Of a stretch of 64,000 nt of DNA, positions 63,703 through 64,000 are shown piece after piece. Below the pieces are notes generated by a model. That model was not told where the DNA came from. It did not search any database and saw only the letters and a list, made by a program, of their open reading frames with translations. Source of the stretch: Fuscovulum ytuae (GTDB lineage: Bacteria > Pseudomonadota > Alphaproteobacteria > Rhodobacterales > Rhodobacteraceae). Each line of letters opens with the position of its first letter. Within the stretch, counting starts at the first letter, position 1. The translations under genes and the position numbers were made by a program. Location of the stretch: positions 3,765,001 through 3,829,000 of the forward strand of contig NZ_CP124535.1 of NCBI RefSeq assembly GCF_029953595.1, in the 5' to 3' direction.

Positions 63703-64000
63703 GCCTGTTGCGTCACCGTGAGGTACTTCTGGCGCTGGCCATCCTTGTTGCGCTGGTTGTGATTGCGCTGCGTTTTCCTGCCTTTGTCGCGCCGGCGAGC
63801 CTTGCCAATGTGTTCAATGACACGGCGCCTTTGATGATCCTCGTGATCGGGCAGATGATCGTCATTCTGACGAAATGCATTGATTTGTCGGTGGCGGCCA
63901 ATCTGGCCCTGACGGGCATGGTGGCGGCGTTGATGAATGGCGCAGGTGTGCCCTTGCCCGTGATCCTATTGGCGGTCGTCGTGATGGGGGCGGCGCTCGG
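63699..64000 (+). CDS. rhaP: Rhamnose ABC transporter permease, 3' end outside window
   Basis: The ATG at 63699 overlaps the rhaT stop (ATGA). The visible 100 codons encode three hydrophobic helices and the sugar-permease segment MIVILTKCIDLSVAANLALTGM, where the usual Gly-Gly before IDLS is replaced by Lys-Cys. Later rha genes (a second permease, mutarotase, kinase) are expected beyond the window. Confidence 0.9.
   Translation, partial: MSLLRHREVLLALAILVALVVIALRFPAFVAPASLANVFNDTAPLMILVIGQMIVILTKCIDLSVAANLALTGMVAALMNGAGVPLPVILLAVVVMGAAL

Overview
The window is a stretch of chromosome from a high-GC alphaproteobacterium, almost certainly a member of the Rhodobacterales (Rhodobacteraceae/Paracoccaceae). 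The evidence is a paired crotonyl-CoA carboxylase/reductase and ethylmalonyl-CoA mutase (ethylmalonyl-CoA pathway), an Irr-type Fur regulator next to fabA-fabB-fabI, an mreB-mreC-mreD-mrdA-rodA cell-shape operon, an Fe-S photolyase of the bacterial (6-4) class, and rhizobial-type rha transport genes. No integrase, transposase, phage gene or CRISPR array is visible, so this looks like core chromosome with scattered accessory genes.

Layout. 1-4.6 kb: the end of a large secreted RTX protein, a small membrane protein, a DUF1989 protein and a ChaC-like gamma-glutamylcyclotransferase. 4.6-13.2 kb: deoD, a DUF1127-like small protein, ecm, a small exported protein, a PlsB-like acyltransferase, ccr, a RecD-like helicase and a stand-alone Lrp ligand-binding domain. 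13.3-18.8 kb: pyrD, DUF952, an exported 5'-nucleotidase, a YedK-type protein, tRNA-Gly(TCC) and an exported intradiol dioxygenase. 18.9-22.6 kb: fabI, fabB and fabA with a GFA-domain gene on the other strand between fabB and fabA, then irr. 22.7-27.4 kb: a fasciclin protein, then a three-gene sugar operon (aldolase, oxidoreductase, PfkB kinase) behind a perfect LacI-type operator. 26.4-33.1 kb: the mre/mrd operon on the minus strand, ending in a 2-hydroxyacid dehydrogenase. 33-38.5 kb: an orphan nuclease-like protein, leuA with a leucine-rich leader peptide, an SDR and the photolyase. 38.5-47.6 kb: an 18-repeat MORN protein, nadE, a PfkB-family hexose kinase, a Tat-exported MBL hydrolase, a zincin, gltX and a MATE transporter. 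47.7-52.5 kb: a tandem glycine riboswitch and gcvT-gcvH-gcvP. 52.6-56.8 kb: azlC-azlD, DUF3775, trxC, tRNA-Ala(CGC) and a membrane histidine kinase. 56.8-64 kb: the L-rhamnose locus (rhaA, rhaD divergent from rhaR-rhaS-rhaT-rhaP), with rhaP cut by the window end.

The most noteworthy items are not in the large genes. They are (i) an unlisted 28-codon leader ORF upstream of leuA with nine Leu codons, four of them consecutive, overlapping mutually exclusive hairpins; (ii) a composite palindromic element built from 10-bp stems with 3-nt loops, found at three loci, one copy closed by a 9-bp outer stem; (iii) a second dispersed element pairing GC hairpins with a conserved GAGTATTT...GCCAAGATGAAG core, found at six gene borders; and (iv) operator-like repeats at the sugar operon and in the rhaD-rhaR gap. 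All functional calls rest on reading the sequence and on knowledge of the families; no database search was run.
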